The notes under the pieces were generated by a model, which ran no database searches, was not told the DNA's origin, and saw only the letters and a list, made by a program, of their open reading frames with translations. A stretch of 48,995 bases of DNA from Treponema sp. (lineage in GTDB: Bacteria; Spirochaetota; Spirochaetia; Treponematales; Breznakiellaceae), in contig WQXQ01000005.1 of the NCBI GenBank assembly GCA_009784775.1, positions 1 through 48,995 on the forward strand, given 5' to 3'. Positions 1 through 8,977 of the stretch are shown here, one piece after another; within the stretch, counting starts at the first letter, position 1; each line of letters opens with the position of its first letter. The position numbers were made by a program, and so were the translations under genes.

Positions 1-808
1 GATGTATACGCCCATCCTGGATAAGACGATCAAGCGCCACTTTGGCAATTTCCCGCGTTACCGGATCAAAACATGAAATAACAACTGCCTCAGGAGTATC
101 ATCAATAATGATATCGACACCGGTAAGGGTTTCCAAAGTGCGGATATTCCGCCCTTCCCGCCCGATAATCCGGCCCTTCATCTCGTCATTGGGCAGATTA
201 ACGGTTGCCACGGTAACATCGCTGGTTACCTCGGAGGCAAAACGCTGAATAGTGGCCACGAGTATGTCCCTGGCCTTCTTTTCCCCGGCAAGATTCGCTT
301 CGGTCTCGATTTTATTGATCAAGGACTGGGCGTCGCGCCTGGCTTCGCTTTCCATGTCCTTAATAATCAACGTTTTCGCGTCCTCGGCGCTTAGACCGGA
401 AATACGCTCCAATTCCGCCCGGTAACGCTCCTCTTCCCGTAAAAGGGCATTTTCCCGTTCATGGCAGCCCTTTTCCTTATCAGCGAGCAACTGCTCCGTC
501 CGCTCAATCTGAGCAACTTTCTTATCAAGGGCATCTTCTTTCTGTACTACACGGCGTTCAAGCCGCTGTAACTCCGCTCTACGTTCCCGGGTCTCCTTCT
601 CCTGCTGGTTCCGTTCCTGGATAACTTTTTCTTTCGCCTCAAGGAGAATTTCCTTCCTTTTAGCTTCAGCTTCTTTTATCGCATCCTGTTTTACACGCTC
701 GGCGCGCTGCTCCGATGACGTAAGTTGAAATTTGGCATACAGCCATCTTATAGTCCAGCCTAGGGTCAACCCGGTAAGAGGGAGGATTATCCAAAACATC
801 CAATGCAT
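1..808 (-). CDS. rny: Ribonuclease Y, N-terminal part (cut by window start)
   Basis: RNase Y is the membrane-anchored endoribonuclease that starts mRNA decay in many bacteria. Translating the minus strand from the ATG at 808 gives 269 codons that run off the window. Residues about 3-20 form one hydrophobic N-terminal segment ([16 protein letters not shown]). A long Glu/Lys/Arg/Gln-rich coiled coil follows (about 30-190). A KH domain then begins, with the GxxG loop GREG near residue 216 in the context [13 protein letters not shown]. The catalytic HD domain would lie outside the window. AAGGGG sits 6 nt before the ATG. The order TM, coiled coil, KH is diagnostic. RicT, known in Bacillus to modulate RNase Y, is encoded at 20394-21323. 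Confidence 0.95.
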   Translation of the reverse strand, partial: MHWMFWIILPLTGLTLGWTIRWLYAKFQLTSSEQRAERVKQDAIKEAEAKRKEILLEAKEKVIQERNQQEKETRERRAELQRLERRVVQKEDALDKKVAQIERTEQLLADKEKGCHERENALLREEERYRAELERISGLSAEDAKTLIIKDMESEARRDAQSLINKIETEANLAGEKKARDILVATIQRFASEVTSDVTVATVNLPNDEMKGRIIGREGRNIRTLETLTGVDIIIDDTPEAVVISCFDPVTREIAKVALDRLIQDGRIH

Positions 809-833
809 GGTGTTCCCCTTACCGATGTTTTTA

Positions 834-870
834 GCTTCCGCAGAAGCCTCGGCTTCCTCAGAAGCCTTTT
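834..870. promoter_or_regulatory. Overlapping hairpins in the rny upstream region
   Basis: Three arms of the same sequence alternate: GCTTC-CGCA-GAAGCC, then GAAGCC-TC-GGCTTC, then GGCTTC-CTCA-GAAGCC followed by TTTT. The last hairpin (851-870) looks like a small plus-strand terminator. In the minus direction the structure lies 25-60 nt before the rny start, in its likely leader. The arms can pair in mutually exclusive ways. Function is unproven. Confidence 0.4.
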
Positions 871-944
871 ACCTGTCAATATGGTAAGAATACAACAGAA
901 TTGGGCTATTGTCAAGCCAAAAACCGAAAAAAAGGGTGTATATG

Positions 945-973
945 TTGCATAAATAGCCAGAAATTGCTATAAT
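945..973 (+). promoter_or_regulatory. Sigma-70-type promoter of the 1002-2968 operon
   Basis: The -35 box TTGCAT (945-950) and a perfect -10 box TATAAT (968-973) are separated by 17 nt. AAGGAG at 988-993 is the ribosome-binding site for the ATG at 1002. The predicted leader is about 20 nt. Confidence 0.8.
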
Positions 974-1001
974 CTTGTAAGTTTATTAAGGAGAATGGTT
1001 T

Positions 1002-2000
1002 ATGAAAAAACACCTTTTTTTCGCCCTTTTCGTCGTTATCACGATTGCTTTTCCTTGCGTTGCACAGGGGCAAACAATGGACGAGTTGGATATTGCCATA
1101 GCCAGGGCGAACGAAGCCCGTACAAAAGCTGGTGATTTTGAAAGTCCGGCCTATTTTCCCAGCGAATGGGAAGCCGCCGAAGCGCAATTCACCCATGCCG
1201 AAGCCCAAAAGACCCTATCGGCGTACAATACCGCGGCAGACGCCTTCAATGCCCTTTTCGATTTGACTATTCCGCTCTACGCCCAGGCAAGGGAAGACGA
1301 AATCATGGTGTTACGGGATGATTTAGTACACAATGGCGCAAGAAACTCGTTCCCGGATTACTTTTTACCTGCCGATCAGGCTGCCCTGCTGGCTTTTGAC
1401 CAGTATGAAGCGCGCGATTTCTATACCGCAAGGGATTCCGCCGCCAAAGCCCTGTCAATGTATGAGGTTTTGACAAGCGTCTACGAAGCCTGGCTGGTAC
1501 GGCAGGAAATCAGGGAAAGGGATTTTGCATCCTATGATCCGGACAATTTTGACCGCGCCGGGGAAATAATCAGCGAAGCGATGGATGCGTATGAGACGGG
1601 GGATAATGCCGCCGCGCTGGAAAAAGCGGAAGACGCCATCGTAACATACAAGCTGGTACTGGCTAACGGATGGGCCAGATATGCGGAACTGCGCTCTTCA
1701 CTGGCAGAAACCGGGCGGCAAACCGCACTGAATAATAAAGCCAATATCGCAGCCAGAGACCTGTTCAATGAGGCCAACGCAAACTATACCGCCGCCGCCG
1801 CAATCCATGATTCCCGGGACTATGAAGAAGCAGCAAAACAATTTATCCATGCAGAAGCCCTGTTTATTACCGCCAGTAACACCGCAACAGAAAAACGCGC
1901 CTTTGCTGCGGAGGCAATAGAAGAAGCCCACAAAAAAATTGCAGAAAGCGATGAGACCGCCAGACAGGCGGAAATCATCCTGAGAGGAGGATCCAAATGA
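1002..2000 (+). CDS. Exported Ala/Glu-rich helical-repeat protein
   Basis: A 332-residue protein with a signal peptide (Lys-rich start, hydrophobic core, probable cleavage after CVAQG near residue 23). The rest is hydrophilic and almost wholly helical. It repeats Ala-rich units with spaced Tyr/Phe and Glu (such as YFPSEWEAAEAQFTHAEAQ and ARDLFNEANANYTAAAAIH), a TPR-like pattern. No catalytic motif is visible. It is the first gene of a two-gene operon; its stop codon overlaps the next start (ATGA), so the two products are probably translationally coupled and may work together in the periplasm. Similar exported helical proteins are common in treponemes, but I cannot name a function. Confidence 0.75.
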   Translation: MKKHLFFALFVVITIAFPCVAQGQTMDELDIAIARANEARTKAGDFESPAYFPSEWEAAEAQFTHAEAQKTLSAYNTAADAFNALFDLTIPLYAQAREDEIMVLRDDLVHNGARNSFPDYFLPADQAALLAFDQYEARDFYTARDSAAKALSMYEVLTSVYEAWLVRQEIRERDFASYDPDNFDRAGEIISEAMDAYETGDNAAALEKAEDAIVTYKLVLANGWARYAELRSSLAETGRQTALNNKANIAARDLFNEANANYTAAAAIHDSRDYEEAAKQFIHAEALFITASNTATEKRAFAAEAIEEAHKKIAESDETARQAEIILRGGSK

Positions 2001-2968
2001 ACCGCAGATTATATCTTTCATTATGTATAGTCATTGTAGTCGGCATACAGCCGGTATTTGCCCAAAATCAAGTAGCTATTAACGAAGAAATGGTTACCAC
2101 TATCGATTTGGGTTTTGCTTCTGATAATGAGTTTTCCCAGGCGCTGGGCTCAGCCACAGATGTTGAGATCGAGATGGTTACCGGAAGAGGCGAGCCGTTG
2201 CCGGAAGAAGAAACCGTCCCGGAAGGATCTGCCCTTTCCATTGAACCAAACGCCGATACAGAGCCGGTGGACGCTGAGCCTGTCCTCGCAGAGCTGGCAG
2301 ACGCAGAGCCGGCAGACGCAGAGCCGGCGGATGCTGAACTGGCAGATGCAGAGCCGACGGATGCGCAACCGGCAGTCATAGAGCCTGTTCTGGCAGAAGA
2401 AGCTATCGATGCACAGCCGGTCGCCGAAGAAACCATGGAAACAGAGCTGGCAGACCTTCTATTGGCGGATTCCGAAGCCGCCATTGCAGAAGAACAGGAA
2501 ATACCGCAGAACATCCAGAACAATGAATACTTTCTGGAAAGCCAGCGGCTTGCGAAACTTGCCCAGGAAGCATATGACTATGGCGATTACGATGCTTCCG
2601 CAAATTTTGCCCATGAAGCGATTCGCTATGCCTTACTTTCAGACGAATATGTTGCCCAGCAGACGGGAACAGCAACACCCAGTGGAACGGTTATCCGGGA
2701 TGACGGAACGCTTCCATTGCCGGCAACCTACACCGTACGAACATGGAACGCACACAGAGACTGTTTATGGAACATCGCCGGTTACCCCTGGGTGTACGGG
2801 AATCCCCGTCAATGGCGCGTACTGTACAACGCCAATAGATCAAAACTACCGGATCCGAATAACCCCAATTTAATTGAGCCCGGCACCGTTTTGGACATTC
2901 CCAGCATAAAGGACGAAGTCCGGCAAGGATCATGGGACACCAATAAGACCTATCCATCGTTAAATTAG
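1997..2968 (+). CDS. Exported LysM-like protein with Ala-Asp-Glu-Pro repeats
   Basis: A 323-residue protein with a signal peptide (hydrophobic LYLSLCIVIVVGIQPVFAQ). A long acidic linker follows, with five pentapeptide repeats of the type ADAEP at residues 101-125. A short helical region resembling the upstream protein comes next (LAKLAQEAYDYGDYDASANF). The C-terminus (about 245-310) fits a LysM module: YTVRTW start, a DCLWNIAG helix, WRVLYNANRSKL, and an IEPGTVLDIP end. LysM binds peptidoglycan glycan, so this protein probably sits on the cell wall. Translation is coupled to the upstream gene by a 4-nt overlap. The repeat linker is probably variable between strains. Confidence 0.8.
   Translation: MNRRLYLSLCIVIVVGIQPVFAQNQVAINEEMVTTIDLGFASDNEFSQALGSATDVEIEMVTGRGEPLPEEETVPEGSALSIEPNADTEPVDAEPVLAELADAEPADAEPADAELADAEPTDAQPAVIEPVLAEEAIDAQPVAEETMETELADLLLADSEAAIAEEQEIPQNIQNNEYFLESQRLAKLAQEAYDYGDYDASANFAHEAIRYALLSDEYVAQQTGTATPSGTVIRDDGTLPLPATYTVRTWNAHRDCLWNIAGYPWVYGNPRQWRVLYNANRSKLPDPNNPNLIEPGTVLDIPSIKDEVRQGSWDTNKTYPSLN
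2297..2371 (+). repeat. Five tandem 15-bp units encoding ADAEP-type pentapeptides
   Basis: Five consecutive 15-bp units start at 2297, 2312, 2327, 2342 and 2357. Units 1 and 2 are identical (GCAGACGCAGAGCCG). Units 3-5 vary mostly at third codon positions. They encode the acidic linker of the LysM protein. Confidence 0.85.
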
Positions 2969-2976
2969 AAAGGAGA

Positions 2977-3015
2977 AATGAGGAATGAGTGAAGAAATGT
3001 AGCCCATTCCTCGTT
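2977..3015. terminator. Hairpin at the convergent gene junction
   Basis: AATGAGGAATG (2977-2987) pairs with CATTCCTCGTT (3005-3015) with one G-U pair and a 17-nt loop. It lies between the end of the LysM gene (2968) and the end of the convergent NUDIX gene (3014). A bidirectional terminator role is plausible, but a clear U-tract is lacking. Confidence 0.4.
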
Positions 3016-3562
3016 ATTGTTGCAAGTATAATGTCAGGGCGCTGGCCATCAGTGCGTGAATGTACGGCGGCCTGCCCATATTCTTAAAAACCGTTTCGGT
3101 GTCAACCAGCTCCACATCAACAAATTCGTCCATATCAAGGTCCTGTCTGCCGGTATCAATAAGATTTTCCGCAAGAAAAAAATGCACTTTATTTGCCATA
3201 ATTGCCGGATTGGGACTGAACTCCCCTATTTTCCGTATTGACTCCGGCCTGTAGCCGGTTTCTTCCCGCAATTCCCTGGCCGCCGCCGCCTGCGGATCCT
3301 CGCCAGGCTCAAAAACACCGCCGGGAAACTCAAGGCTCAAACTCCGTGAGCCATGCCGCCATTGCCGTACCATAACGAATTTTTTTCCTTGCGGCGTTTC
3401 CAGAACCGGCACTACAATAGCCCAATCCGGAGCATTCAAAACAGTAAACGTGCGTAATGCATCATGGGGGGATCTGCAATAACTTTCATGGATCGAAAAT
3501 ACCCGGCAATTAAAAACTTCTTTTTGGTTTTCTTCTCTCCAGATGAGACTTTCTTTATTCAT
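3014..3562 (-). CDS. NUDIX hydrolase, ADP-ribose pyrophosphatase-like
   Basis: 182 residues. A complete NUDIX box (G-x5-E-x7-REUxEExGU) is present: GVFEPGE then RELREETGY, near residues 83-105. It should bind divalent metal and cleave a nucleoside-diphosphate-X substrate. The N-terminal strand-rich part (VFNCRVFSIHESYCRSP) and the length match ADP-ribose/NDP-sugar pyrophosphatases, but the substrate cannot be fixed from sequence. The gene follows the ribosomal block in the same orientation, 39 nt after the zinc-ribbon gene, and may be its last member. No good Shine-Dalgarno is visible before the ATG. Confidence 0.9.
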   Translation of the reverse strand: MNKESLIWREENQKEVFNCRVFSIHESYCRSPHDALRTFTVLNAPDWAIVVPVLETPQGKKFVMVRQWRHGSRSLSLEFPGGVFEPGEDPQAAAARELREETGYRPESIRKIGEFSPNPAIMANKVHFFLAENLIDTGRQDLDMDEFVDVELVDTETVFKNMGRPPYIHALMASALTLYLQQ

Positions 3563-3601
3563 ACTAAAAATGGCGGCAACAGGCCAGTAATGGGTACTCG
3601 G

Positions 3602-3811
3602 TTATTCCGCGGCAGCGACAGCTTCTTTGACCAGAACGCTCTTTTTTCCGTGCTTGATAGCCGCTTTGCATGGTTTGCAAACCTTTACCTTTTGCTCACC
3701 CGCGTCCTGTTCATACAAAAGCTTTATGCCACTTGCACCACAAACCGGGCATATTCCCCTGCCGCGAGCGAACAATTCCCGAATTCCTTTTCCTCTATGT
3801 GCCTTCGACAT
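3602..3811 (-). CDS. Small zinc-ribbon protein downstream of rplQ
   Basis: A 69-residue basic protein with two Cys pairs, CPVCGASG (about 21-28) and CKPCKAA (about 46-52), which could hold one zinc. The N-terminus is Lys/Arg/Gly-rich (SKAHRGKGIRELFARGRG) and suits RNA or ribosome binding. The gene begins 11 nt after the rplQ stop on the same strand, so it is probably cotranscribed with the alpha-operon genes. I do not recognise a named family. A ribosome-associated or rRNA-binding role is inference from composition and position. Confidence 0.7.
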   Translation of the reverse strand: MSKAHRGKGIRELFARGRGICPVCGASGIKLLYEQDAGEQKVKVCKPCKAAIKHGKKSVLVKEAVAAAE

Positions 3812-3822
3812 ATATATTCCCC

Positions 3823-4284
3823 TTATTCCCCGGTTTTCTCGTCATCTTTATCTTTTGTTTTGGCAGCCTTGGCTTCTTTCTTGGCTTCCTTTTTCTGGGC
3901 TTTTTTATCAGAGCCTTCTACATCCAACTTGTAATCCACCAATTCCAAAATCACCATTTGCGCCGCATCGCCCTGCCGTTCACCCAGCTTCAAAATCCGG
4001 GTATAGCCGCCATTACGTTCCTTCATCCTGGGCGCAATAGCAGTGAACAGTTTCGCTACAATGCCTTCATCGTACAGACGAGCCGCAACAATCCGCCGGT
4101 TATGCACCGAATCATCTTTGGCGCGCGTAATCATTTTTTCCGCGGTACGGCGAATTTCCAGAGCCTTTGCCTTGGTAGTCCTAATTCGCTCATGCCGAAA
4201 CAGGCTGGTTACCATACTGCGATGCAACGCCTTGCGATGCGCCGCCACCCGTGAAAGAGGATTAAATCCATTTCTATGTTTCAT
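3823..4284 (-). CDS. rplQ: 50S ribosomal protein L17
   Basis: 153 residues with the L17 signature at the N-terminus ([32 protein letters not shown]). The conserved domain ends near residue 130. A highly charged Lys/Glu/Asp tail of about 25 residues follows ([18 protein letters not shown]), longer than in E. coli L17. The start lies inside the end of rpoA (11-nt overlap), with AAGGAAG six nt before the ATG, so translation is coupled to rpoA. Confidence 0.97.
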   Translation of the reverse strand: MKHRNGFNPLSRVAAHRKALHRSMVTSLFRHERIRTTKAKALEIRRTAEKMITRAKDDSVHNRRIVAARLYDEGIVAKLFTAIAPRMKERNGGYTRILKLGERQGDAAQMVILELVDYKLDVEGSDKKAQKKEAKKEAKAAKTKDKDDEKTGE

Positions 4285-5329
4285 CTGCCGCTTCCTTTTG
4301 GGGCATCATCCGAACCGCGTTTTTCAAGACATTCAAATCGGTTATCCCCAGGCCCAAATTCCACTCTTTGAGTTTCTCTTTGATTTCCTGAAGGGATTTC
4401 TTTCCGAAATTCCTGGTCTTGGCAATATCGTCTTCGGTTTTGCGGGTCAGCTCCCCGATGGTTTTTATATCAGCATTTTTGAGGCAGTTTGAAGAACGAA
4501 CTGAAAGCTCCAGCTCTTCAACAGGGGTGTTCAAAATTGCCCTGATTCGTTCATTATCCTCATCATTTTCTTCATCCAGGCCAAAGTTATTTTCATCAAA
4601 ATTGATAAATACGGTAAGGTGATCTTTGGCGATTTTTGCCGCTTCAGCAAGCGCATCATCCGGCTTAACGGTACCATCAGTCCAAATTTCCAGCACCAGC
4701 TTGTCGTAATCGCTGCGCTGCCCCACACGAGTAGGCTCCACCGCAAACTTTACCTTCTTAACCGGTGAAAAAATAGCATCCATAGGGATGGTCCCAATAA
4801 CTTCCACATAGCGCTCATTCACTTCAGAAGGCACATAACCCCTGCCAAGATCAATCTGAACTTCAAAATCAAGTTTGGCATCATCCATCAAAGTCATGAT
4901 GTGCTGACCGGAACTCAGTACCTCAACCTGCCCCATGCGGGCAAAGTCATCGCTCTTTAAGTCTTTTTTGCCGGAAAATTCATACAGCAAAATATCCTGT
5001 TCAATATCATCGGGAAGTTTGAGCCGCATCTGCTTAAGGTTGTTAATCACCTCCAGAGTATCTTCGATGATATTGGGTATAACCTCAAATTCGCTCGAAA
5101 TACTATGGGCAGTACCAGACGCGTCGTAAGAAGTAATTTTTACGGCGGTAATGGCATATCCCTGAATTGAAGAAAGAAGCACTCTTCGCAAGGTATTACC
5201 AATGGTCATTCCAAACCCCGGCTCAAAGGGGCTGGCGGTAAACTTGCCATAATTGGAACGAAGTTCACCATGCTCAAATGTAATACCTTTGGGGCGCTTG
5301 AATCCTTTAATAAGGTTCTTACGGGCCAT
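4274..5329 (-). CDS. rpoA: RNA polymerase alpha subunit
   Basis: 351 residues from the ATG at 5329. The alpha-NTD is recognisable ([19 protein letters not shown], the dimerisation region). The alpha-CTD near residues 270-335 has [21 protein letters not shown] and the [14 protein letters not shown] helix-hairpin-helix. An in-frame GTG at 5338 is unlikely as the start because it overlaps the ribosome-binding site AAGGAG; the ATG lies 8 nt after that site. It assembles RNA polymerase. It sits between rpsD and rplQ in the usual alpha-operon order. Confidence 0.98.
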   Translation of the reverse strand: MARKNLIKGFKRPKGITFEHGELRSNYGKFTASPFEPGFGMTIGNTLRRVLLSSIQGYAITAVKITSYDASGTAHSISSEFEVIPNIIEDTLEVINNLKQMRLKLPDDIEQDILLYEFSGKKDLKSDDFARMGQVEVLSSGQHIMTLMDDAKLDFEVQIDLGRGYVPSEVNERYVEVIGTIPMDAIFSPVKKVKFAVEPTRVGQRSDYDKLVLEIWTDGTVKPDDALAEAAKIAKDHLTVFINFDENNFGLDEENDEDNERIRAILNTPVEELELSVRSSNCLKNADIKTIGELTRKTEDDIAKTRNFGKKSLQEIKEKLKEWNLGLGITDLNVLKNAVRMMPQKEAADET

Positions 5330-5341
5330 GGGGTCCACTCC

Positions 5342-5977
5342 TTACTTAGAATAATATTCGATGATCATCTGTTCCTTGATATCACCAAGATCGGTAATAT
5401 CACTGCGCCGCGGCACAGCCAGGAACACGCCTTTCATCGCATCAGGATCGAGAGAAAGCCAAGGCATAATGCCGGACTTGCCAAATTCTTTAAGCGCATC
5501 TCTAATCAGTGTCAAACTGCGGCTTTTTTCCACAATACTAATCTCGTCATTGGGCTTTACCAAATAAGAGGGTATATTGATCTTCCGGCCATTTACCAAA
5601 ACATGACCATGTGAAACAAGCTGCCGAGCCTGACTTCGTGATGATGCAAAACGGAGGCGATATACCACATTATCCAGCCGCCGCTCCAACAGTATAAAGA
5701 GGTTTTCACCGGTAATGCCGGGCATACGCAGACCACGCTCAAAGAACAGGTGGAACTGCTTTTCCTGCATACCGTAAATTCGTCTTAGTTTCTGCTTTTC
5801 CCGTAACTGTACACCATAGTCGGAGCGTTTCCCCGGCCTGGCCTTTGGATCCTTACCGGGAGCAGGATGTTTCCGGTTAATGGGGCACTTGTCACTTTTG
5901 CACCGAGCCCCTTTCAGCATCAATTTTTTTTGCTCGGTCCTGCACATCCGGCACACGGGACCGGTATATCTCGCCAT
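5342..5977 (-). CDS. rpsD: 30S ribosomal protein S4
   Basis: 211 residues. It carries the four-Cys zinc form of S4 at the N-terminus (CRMC, then CKSDKC). The S4 RNA-binding domain is visible at about 95-160 (LERRLDNVVYRLRFASSRSQARQLVSHGHVLVNG). S4 nucleates assembly of the 16S 5' domain. In many bacteria it also autoregulates the alpha operon; no such site could be identified here. Confidence 0.98.
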   Translation of the reverse strand: MARYTGPVCRMCRTEQKKLMLKGARCKSDKCPINRKHPAPGKDPKARPGKRSDYGVQLREKQKLRRIYGMQEKQFHLFFERGLRMPGITGENLFILLERRLDNVVYRLRFASSRSQARQLVSHGHVLVNGRKINIPSYLVKPNDEISIVEKSRSLTLIRDALKEFGKSGIMPWLSLDPDAMKGVFLAVPRRSDITDLGDIKEQMIIEYYSK

Positions 5978-5991
5978 GTTTCTCTCCTATC

Positions 5992-6384
5992 CTATATACG
6001 ACGCGTTTTTCTCGGTCTGCAGCCATTATGTGGAATAGGGGTAACATCGCTAATCGACTTAACTTTAATCCCCATAACCCCAAGCTGTCTAATGGCCGAT
6101 TCCCGCCCAATACCAGGGCCCTTCACATACACATGTACTTCCCTTAATCCGGCTTGCATTGCTTTCTGAGCAGCAGTCTCAGTAACGCTCTGCGCCGCAA
6201 AAGGAGTTGATTTTTTTGCGCCCTTGAATTGAAGCTGCCCGGAACTTGCCCAGGAAACGGCATTCCCCATCAGGTCTGTAATGGTAACAATCGTATTATT
6301 GAAAGTTGCCTGAATATAGACATTCCCTTCATATACTGATTTTTTCTCTTTTCGCTTTTTTGTGGTTTTGGTACTCGCAGCCAC
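5992..6384 (-). CDS. rpsK: 30S ribosomal protein S11
   Basis: 130 residues with the S11 core ([19 protein letters not shown]) and C-terminal signature ([20 protein letters not shown]). The N-terminus is Lys-rich. The start is a GTG at 6384 with GGAGG five nt upstream. S11 binds 16S rRNA in the platform near the mRNA exit. The gene lies between rpsM and rpsD. Confidence 0.98.
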   Translation of the reverse strand: MAASTKTTKKRKEKKSVYEGNVYIQATFNNTIVTITDLMGNAVSWASSGQLQFKGAKKSTPFAAQSVTETAAQKAMQAGLREVHVYVKGPGIGRESAIRQLGVMGIKVKSISDVTPIPHNGCRPRKTRRI

Positions 6385-6411
6385 TCAATCCTCCATTACG
6401 CTATTACGTGC

Positions 6412-6777
6412 CTATTTCTTCTTACCGGCAACAGTTTTCTTTTTGCCCTTACGGGTACGGGCATTAGTCCTTGTACGCTGTCCGCGCAACGGCAGACCTT
6501 TGCGATGCCGCAATCCCCGGTAGCAGCCTATGTCCATAAGCCGCTTGATATTTAACGCCACCTCGGTACGCAGGCGGCCTTCTACCTTATAATCGCTTTC
6601 GATAATCTGCCTGAGCTCGTTCAGCTCTTCCTGGGACAGATCATTGATAAGCCGTCTGGGTTCGATCTTTGCTTTCTCGCAAATCTCATTCGCGCTGGAT
6701 CTGCCTATACCAAAAATATAGGTCAAAGCGATATTAACATGTTTATTCGGGAGGTCAATCCCCACAAGACGCGCCAT
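6412..6777 (-). CDS. rpsM: 30S ribosomal protein S13
   Basis: 121 residues. Characteristic motifs are [20 protein letters not shown] at the start and [19 protein letters not shown] near residues 86-104. The basic C-terminal tail ([14 protein letters not shown]) reaches toward the P-site tRNA in known structures. It follows rpmJ by about 12 nt. Confidence 0.98.
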   Translation of the reverse strand: MARLVGIDLPNKHVNIALTYIFGIGRSSANEICEKAKIEPRRLINDLSQEELNELRQIIESDYKVEGRLRTEVALNIKRLMDIGCYRGLRHRKGLPLRGQRTRTNARTRKGKKKTVAGKKK

Positions 6778-6789
6778 GCTCTAATTCTC

Positions 6790-6903
6790 CTAGCCTTGTT
6801 TCTGTTTATGTTTAGGATTCTCGCAAATAATGCGGATAATCCCATTCCGTTTAATAACTTTGCATTTGTCGCAAATCGGCTTTACGCTTGTTCGCACTTT
6901 CAT
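6790..6903 (-). CDS. rpmJ: 50S ribosomal protein L36
   Basis: 37 codons read on the minus strand from the ATG at 6903 to TAG. The protein is [15 protein letters not shown], then [20 protein letters not shown] and a final QG. It has the C-x2-C-x12-C-x4-H zinc ribbon typical of L36. Its place between secY and rpsM is the normal one when infA is absent from the cluster. Confidence 0.97.
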   Translation of the reverse strand: MKVRTSVKPICDKCKVIKRNGIIRIICENPKHKQKQG

Positions 6904-6981
6904 ATTCCTATATTCTCCTAAATCCGTAATTTCTACAATAGCCCCCAGCGCCTACTTGGTAAAAAAGGCGCCGGATACCCC

Positions 6982-8310
6982 TTATAGATTCCTGCCGCGC
7001 AACCGCCCTTTCTTGGTCAAACCCTCGTGATGATGCATCTTTAAGAGCCCCTCAATCTGGCTCATTGTATCCAGGTCAACGCCTACCATGATGAGAAGTG
7101 AAGTACCTCCCAACAGATAGGAAATTGATGTGGGAAACTTAAACGCCCATTGTATGATGGACGGAATAATCGCAATAAAAGCCAAATAAATCGCTCCAGG
7201 CAGCACAATACGGTTCAGAATCCTGGTAAGGTATTCTTCAATACGCTCGGTCCTGATTCCCGGAATGGAACCGCCATTTTCCCGTATCTGCTTTGCAATT
7301 TCTATAGGGTTAAGAGTCACCTGAGTGTAAAAATACGCAAAGAAAATAATCAGTAAAACGTACAGTATATTGTACAATGTACCCATTGGGCTGAGCATTT
7401 GAGCCACTCGCGCCATCCAGGCAACATTGCCGCCCACCGTTGAAGCTATTTGCAGGGGGAAGGTCAGAATGGACGAGGCAAAAATGACGGGAATAACGCC
7501 GGACGGATTAATTTTGAAGGGGATGTAGGTATTTTGAGCGCCATACATTCTTCTTCCCACTACCCGCTTGGCATAATTGACCGGAATCTTGCGTTGACCT
7601 TGCTGTTCGAAGACAACCAAGGCAACCACCGCCACAAACATTACCATAACGACAATAACAAAAACCAGGTTAAGCTGTCCGTCCCGAACCCTTGAGCCCA
7701 GTTCCCAGACTGCCTGAGGTAAGCGCGCCACAATACCGGCAAAAATCAACAGCGATATGCCATTACCAACACCCCGTTTGGTTATCTGTTCGCCTATCCA
7801 CATAAGGAACATGGTTCCCGTTGTAACCGTGAGCATGGCAATAACGGTAAAAGGACCCATACCAATACTGAGCAGGTTATCAACACTGCGAGAAATGCTC
7901 TGGGCATACTGCGTCACCGCAAAGGACTGAATAAGACAGACCACCACCGTTCCGTACCGCTGCCATTTCTGTATTTTTTTGCGCCCCCCATCTTCCTGCG
8001 ATATTTTTTTCAGCGCAGGAAATACGATAAGGAGGAGCTGCATAATAATCGACATTGAGATGTAAGGCATGATCCCCAACATGAAAACAGAGAAATTGGA
8101 GAAAGCGCCGCCGGCAAAGAAGTCCAGGTAATCAACAATGGGATTCCCCGTATTTGCCTGTGAAAGGAAATAAGCGGAAAGTTCCCTGACATTGATTCCC
8201 GGTATGGGAAACACTGCGCCAATTCTGAACACAACCAGCATGGCGGCAGTGAAGAGAATTCTTTCCCGGAGTTCTTTTACCCTAAAAATGCTGATTATGG
8301 GATTAGCCAT
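6982..8310 (-). CDS. secY: Protein translocase subunit SecY
   Basis: 442 residues from the ATG at 8310 (MANPIISIFRVKELRERILF). An upstream in-frame start would lie deep in rplO and is rejected. It has about ten hydrophobic segments. SecY landmarks are the plug region (GAVFPIPGINVRELSAYF), NGISLLIFAGIVARLP, the PVNYAKRVVGRR loop, and NPSGVIPVIFASSIL. It forms the Sec channel in the inner membrane. The start overlaps the rplO stop by 8 nt. The next gene is rpmJ; adk, map and infA are missing from this position. Confidence 0.97.
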   Translation of the reverse strand: MANPIISIFRVKELRERILFTAAMLVVFRIGAVFPIPGINVRELSAYFLSQANTGNPIVDYLDFFAGGAFSNFSVFMLGIMPYISMSIIMQLLLIVFPALKKISQEDGGRKKIQKWQRYGTVVVCLIQSFAVTQYAQSISRSVDNLLSIGMGPFTVIAMLTVTTGTMFLMWIGEQITKRGVGNGISLLIFAGIVARLPQAVWELGSRVRDGQLNLVFVIVVMVMFVAVVALVVFEQQGQRKIPVNYAKRVVGRRMYGAQNTYIPFKINPSGVIPVIFASSILTFPLQIASTVGGNVAWMARVAQMLSPMGTLYNILYVLLIIFFAYFYTQVTLNPIEIAKQIRENGGSIPGIRTERIEEYLTRILNRIVLPGAIYLAFIAIIPSIIQWAFKFPTSISYLLGGTSLLIMVGVDLDTMSQIEGLLKMHHHEGLTKKGRLRGRNL

Positions 8311-8794
8311 TCGTATTCCCTTTTTTGGACCGTGCTTTTTCAGCCGGCGGATCAACGGTCACATTGCCTCCAGCCTTTTCGATCTTCTCTTTTGCCGAAG
8401 CGGAAACCGCAGCAACCTTGAAGCTAAGTTTTTTCGAGAAATCACCGGTGGCAAGTATTTTTACCGGCGTATTATTCTTAATCAGCCCCTTCTTAAAGAG
8501 GGAAATGGGATCTACCGTCTCAGCAGCTTCAAAACGCTGTTCAATCTCGCCAAGGTTGACGATCTGCCATTCCTTTTTGAAGGGATGATTGGAAAAACCC
8601 CGATGCGCCAGCCGCCGGTACAAAGGCATCTGCCCGCCTTCAAAACCAACATAGGTCTTGCCGCCTGAACGGGCCTGTTGTCCCTTGTGACCTTTTCCAG
8701 AGGTGGTTCCCCTGCCGGAGCCCTGCCCGCGGCCTATAATCCGCTTACGTTTGTTTGCGCCAACGGGGGCATGTAAATCAAAATCGTGAGCCAT
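8303..8794 (-). CDS. rplO: 50S ribosomal protein L15
   Basis: 163 residues. The Gly/Arg-rich N-terminus (RKRIIGRGQGSGRGTTSGKG, then GHKGQQARSGG) and GGQMPLYRRLAHRGFSN are typical of L15. The C-terminal domain (VKILATGDFSKKLSFKVAAVSASAKEKI) carries a longer charged tail (VDPPAEKARSKKGNTNG). Its ATG shares a base with the rpmD stop (TAATG), so the two are coupled. Confidence 0.97.
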   Translation of the reverse strand: MAHDFDLHAPVGANKRKRIIGRGQGSGRGTTSGKGHKGQQARSGGKTYVGFEGGQMPLYRRLAHRGFSNHPFKKEWQIVNLGEIEQRFEAAETVDPISLFKKGLIKNNTPVKILATGDFSKKLSFKVAAVSASAKEKIEKAGGNVTVDPPAEKARSKKGNTNG

Positions 8795-8973
8795 TAAATT
8801 TCCTCCACGGAAACAAGGTGCGACACTACTCGTACCATACCAAGCACTGAAGGATTTGCCTCCAATTCATTGCTGGAACCAATTTTTCTCAAGCCCAGAG
8901 AACGAACCGTTGCGCGTTGCTTGGGCAGGCACCTAATGGTACTCCGTACCAGGCGGACTCGAATCTTTGCCAT
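8794..8973 (-). CDS. rpmD: 50S ribosomal protein L30
   Basis: 59 codons from the ATG at 8973 to TAA at 8794-8796. The protein starts MAKIRVRLVRSTIRCLPKQR and continues ATVRSLGLRKIGSS, matching the L30 ferredoxin-like fold. It ends MVRVVSHLVSVEEI. It lies between rpsE (4-nt gap) and rplO (1-nt overlap), as in the spc operon of other bacteria. Confidence 0.97.
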   Translation of the reverse strand: MAKIRVRLVRSTIRCLPKQRATVRSLGLRKIGSSNELEANPSVLGMVRVVSHLVSVEEI

Positions 8974-8977
8974 ACCC

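Noticed and set aside
5330-5338. GTG start for rpoA three codons upstream
   Set aside because: It overlaps the AAGGAG site; the ATG at 5329 is correctly spaced.
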